The position numbers and the translations under genes were made by a program. From Emiliania huxleyi CCMP1516 (Eukaryota; Haptophyta; Isochrysidales; Noelaerhabdaceae): DNA of 64,000 nt. Shown here one piece after another: positions 63,079-64,000 of this stretch. The notes below the pieces were generated by a model. It saw only the letters and a program-made list of their open reading frames with translations, made no database searches and was not told the DNA's origin. The stretch's first letter is position 1; each line of letters opens with the position of its first letter. The stretch spans positions 25,569 to 89,568 of the forward strand of contig NW_005200378.1 of assembly GCF_000372725.1 (NCBI RefSeq). The letters are read 5' to 3'.

Positions 63079-64000
63079 ATGAGCGGCGCCAGCCCAACCC
63101 TCCTCGCGGCGCTGGCCAAGGGCGACCTCGCCTCGCTGCGCGCCCTCCTCTCCGGGGGGCGGACGCGCGGCACACCGCTCGCGGCTCAGCTCGACGCGCG
63201 GCTCGAGACCGAGTTTAAGGACACGCTGCTGACCTGGGCTGCTCGGCACGGGCAGGCCGAGGCGGTGCGGCTGCTGCTCGAAGCCGGCGCGAGCGTCGGG
63301 GCGGCTGACTGCGACGCCGCGTCCGCCCTCTTCCTCGCGTGCTTTAAGGGATGCCTCGAGTGCGCCCAGCTGCTCCTTCACGCCAATGCCGTGGTCAACC
63401 AAGCGGCGGGTGGCGGCTTCACGCCGCTGCTCATCGCGAGCCAAGAGTGCCACCTCGACATCGCTCGGCTGCTTATCGAGGCTGGGGCGGCGGTCAATCA
63501 AGCCGGGGGCGGCGGCATCTCGCCGCTGCTCATCGCGTGCCAAGAGGGCCACGTCGAGTGCGCCCGGCTGCTGTGCGGTGCTAGCGCTGCGGTCAACCAA
63601 GCCCTGAACGATGGCACCACGCCGCTGAGCATGGCGTGCCTGCAGGGCCACCTCGAGTGCGCCCGGCTGCTCCTCGAGGCCAGCGCAGCGGTCAACCAAG
63701 CCCTGGATAATGGCGTCACGCCGCTGTACATCGCGTGCGAGCAGGGCCACCTCGAGTGCGCCCGGCTTCTTCTCGAGGCCAGCGCGGCGGTCAACCAGGC
63801 CGCGGGTGACGGCGCCACGCCGCTGTTCATGGCGAGCCAGTTCGGCCACCTCGAGATCGCCCGGCTGCTGCTCGAGGCTGGGGCGGCGGTCAACCAAGCG
63901 GCGGACGGCTGCTTCTCGCCGCTGTTCGTCGCGTGCCAGCGGGGCCAGCTCGAGTGCGTCCGGCTGCTCCTCGAGGCTGGCGCTTCGGTCGACCAGGCCA
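63079..64000 (+). CDS. ankyrin-repeat protein, 3' end off window
   Basis: An open frame from ATG 63079 (MSGASPTLLAALAKGDLASL) to the window edge, 307 codons so far. After a first degenerate unit (TLLTWAARHGQAEAVRLLLE) come at least seven 33-residue ankyrin repeats, each with TPLxxAxxxGHLECARLLLE and AGAAVNQA. Repeats are very alike at DNA level, indicating recent expansion. There is no signal peptide or other domain in the visible part. Ankyrin stacks bind proteins; the partner domain, if any, lies outside the window. Confidence 0.9.
   Translation, partial: MSGASPTLLAALAKGDLASLRALLSGGRTRGTPLAAQLDARLETEFKDTLLTWAARHGQAEAVRLLLEAGASVGAADCDAASALFLACFKGCLECAQLLLHANAVVNQAAGGGFTPLLIASQECHLDIARLLIEAGAAVNQAGGGGISPLLIACQEGHVECARLLCGASAAVNQALNDGTTPLSMACLQGHLECARLLLEASAAVNQALDNGVTPLYIACEQGHLECARLLLEASAAVNQAAGDGATPLFMASQFGHLEIARLLLEAGAAVNQAADGCFSPLFVACQRGQLECVRLLLEAGASVDQA

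Noticed and set aside
62410-63897. 495-residue minus-strand frame
   Set aside because: Antisense of the ankyrin and amphipathic-helix genes.

Overview
The window reads as nuclear DNA of a GC-rich unicellular alga, most like a haptophyte such as Emiliania (Gephyrocapsa) huxleyi. The grounds are strong GC bias, many long poly-Ala/Gly/Pro tracts, genes broken by short introns of which more than half appear to start with GC rather than GT, N-termini that look like signal or bipartite plastid-targeting leaders, and families that are expanded in such algae (BspA-type LRR, ankyrin, VWA-Hint, F-box with short repeats). The species is an inference. No bacterial operons, rRNA, tRNA or CRISPR arrays were seen.

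Layout. 1-5.9 kb: MYG1-like exonuclease (minus, runs off the left edge), an SMR-family small transporter and a CobW/ZNG1-type GTPase sharing a 188-bp divergent promoter, then an NHL-repeat gene fragment whose intron is a (CA)n array. 6-14.7 kb: gene-poor, with one type II membrane cysteine-rich protein, one small secreted cysteine-rich protein, diverged repeats and a 100-N assembly gap. 16.0-21.9 kb: a broken Ty1/copia-like retroelement. 23.4-25.3 kb: a DEG-type serine protease with two GC-AG introns. 25.3-36 kb: repeat-rich, with a four-helix membrane protein, a 0.48-kb-arm foldback element, and a 2.6-kb satellite of 102/106-bp units each carrying three potential hairpins.

36-47.6 kb is the densest part: a VWA-Hint protein, YIF1 (ER-Golgi trafficking), an inositol-monophosphatase/BPNT-like phosphatase and a 1207-residue DysF-domain protein. 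48-60.3 kb holds an F-box/short-repeat gene between 69-bp inverted repeats, a MITE inserted in one of those repeats with a 3-bp target duplication, a GT32-like glycosyltransferase, a 13-exon ABC1/ADCK-type kinase, a BspA-LRR protein that shares its N-terminal module with the F-box gene, and an inverted, broken second copy of the F-box gene. 61.5-64 kb: a protein of amphipathic Ala-rich helices and the start of an ankyrin-repeat protein.

Exon structures were worked out by hand from reading frame and family similarity. For SMR, CobW, TM-Cys, DEG, VWA-Hint, YIF1, DysF, ABC1 and the amphipathic protein the exons add up to whole codons. The genes do not form a single pathway. The most interesting signals are the intron class (GC donors, ends embedded in short direct repeats, a shared 5' motif in six introns of one gene), a recurrent AATTCTTTT box 48-80 bp upstream of five genes, and the mobile-looking F-box cassette.
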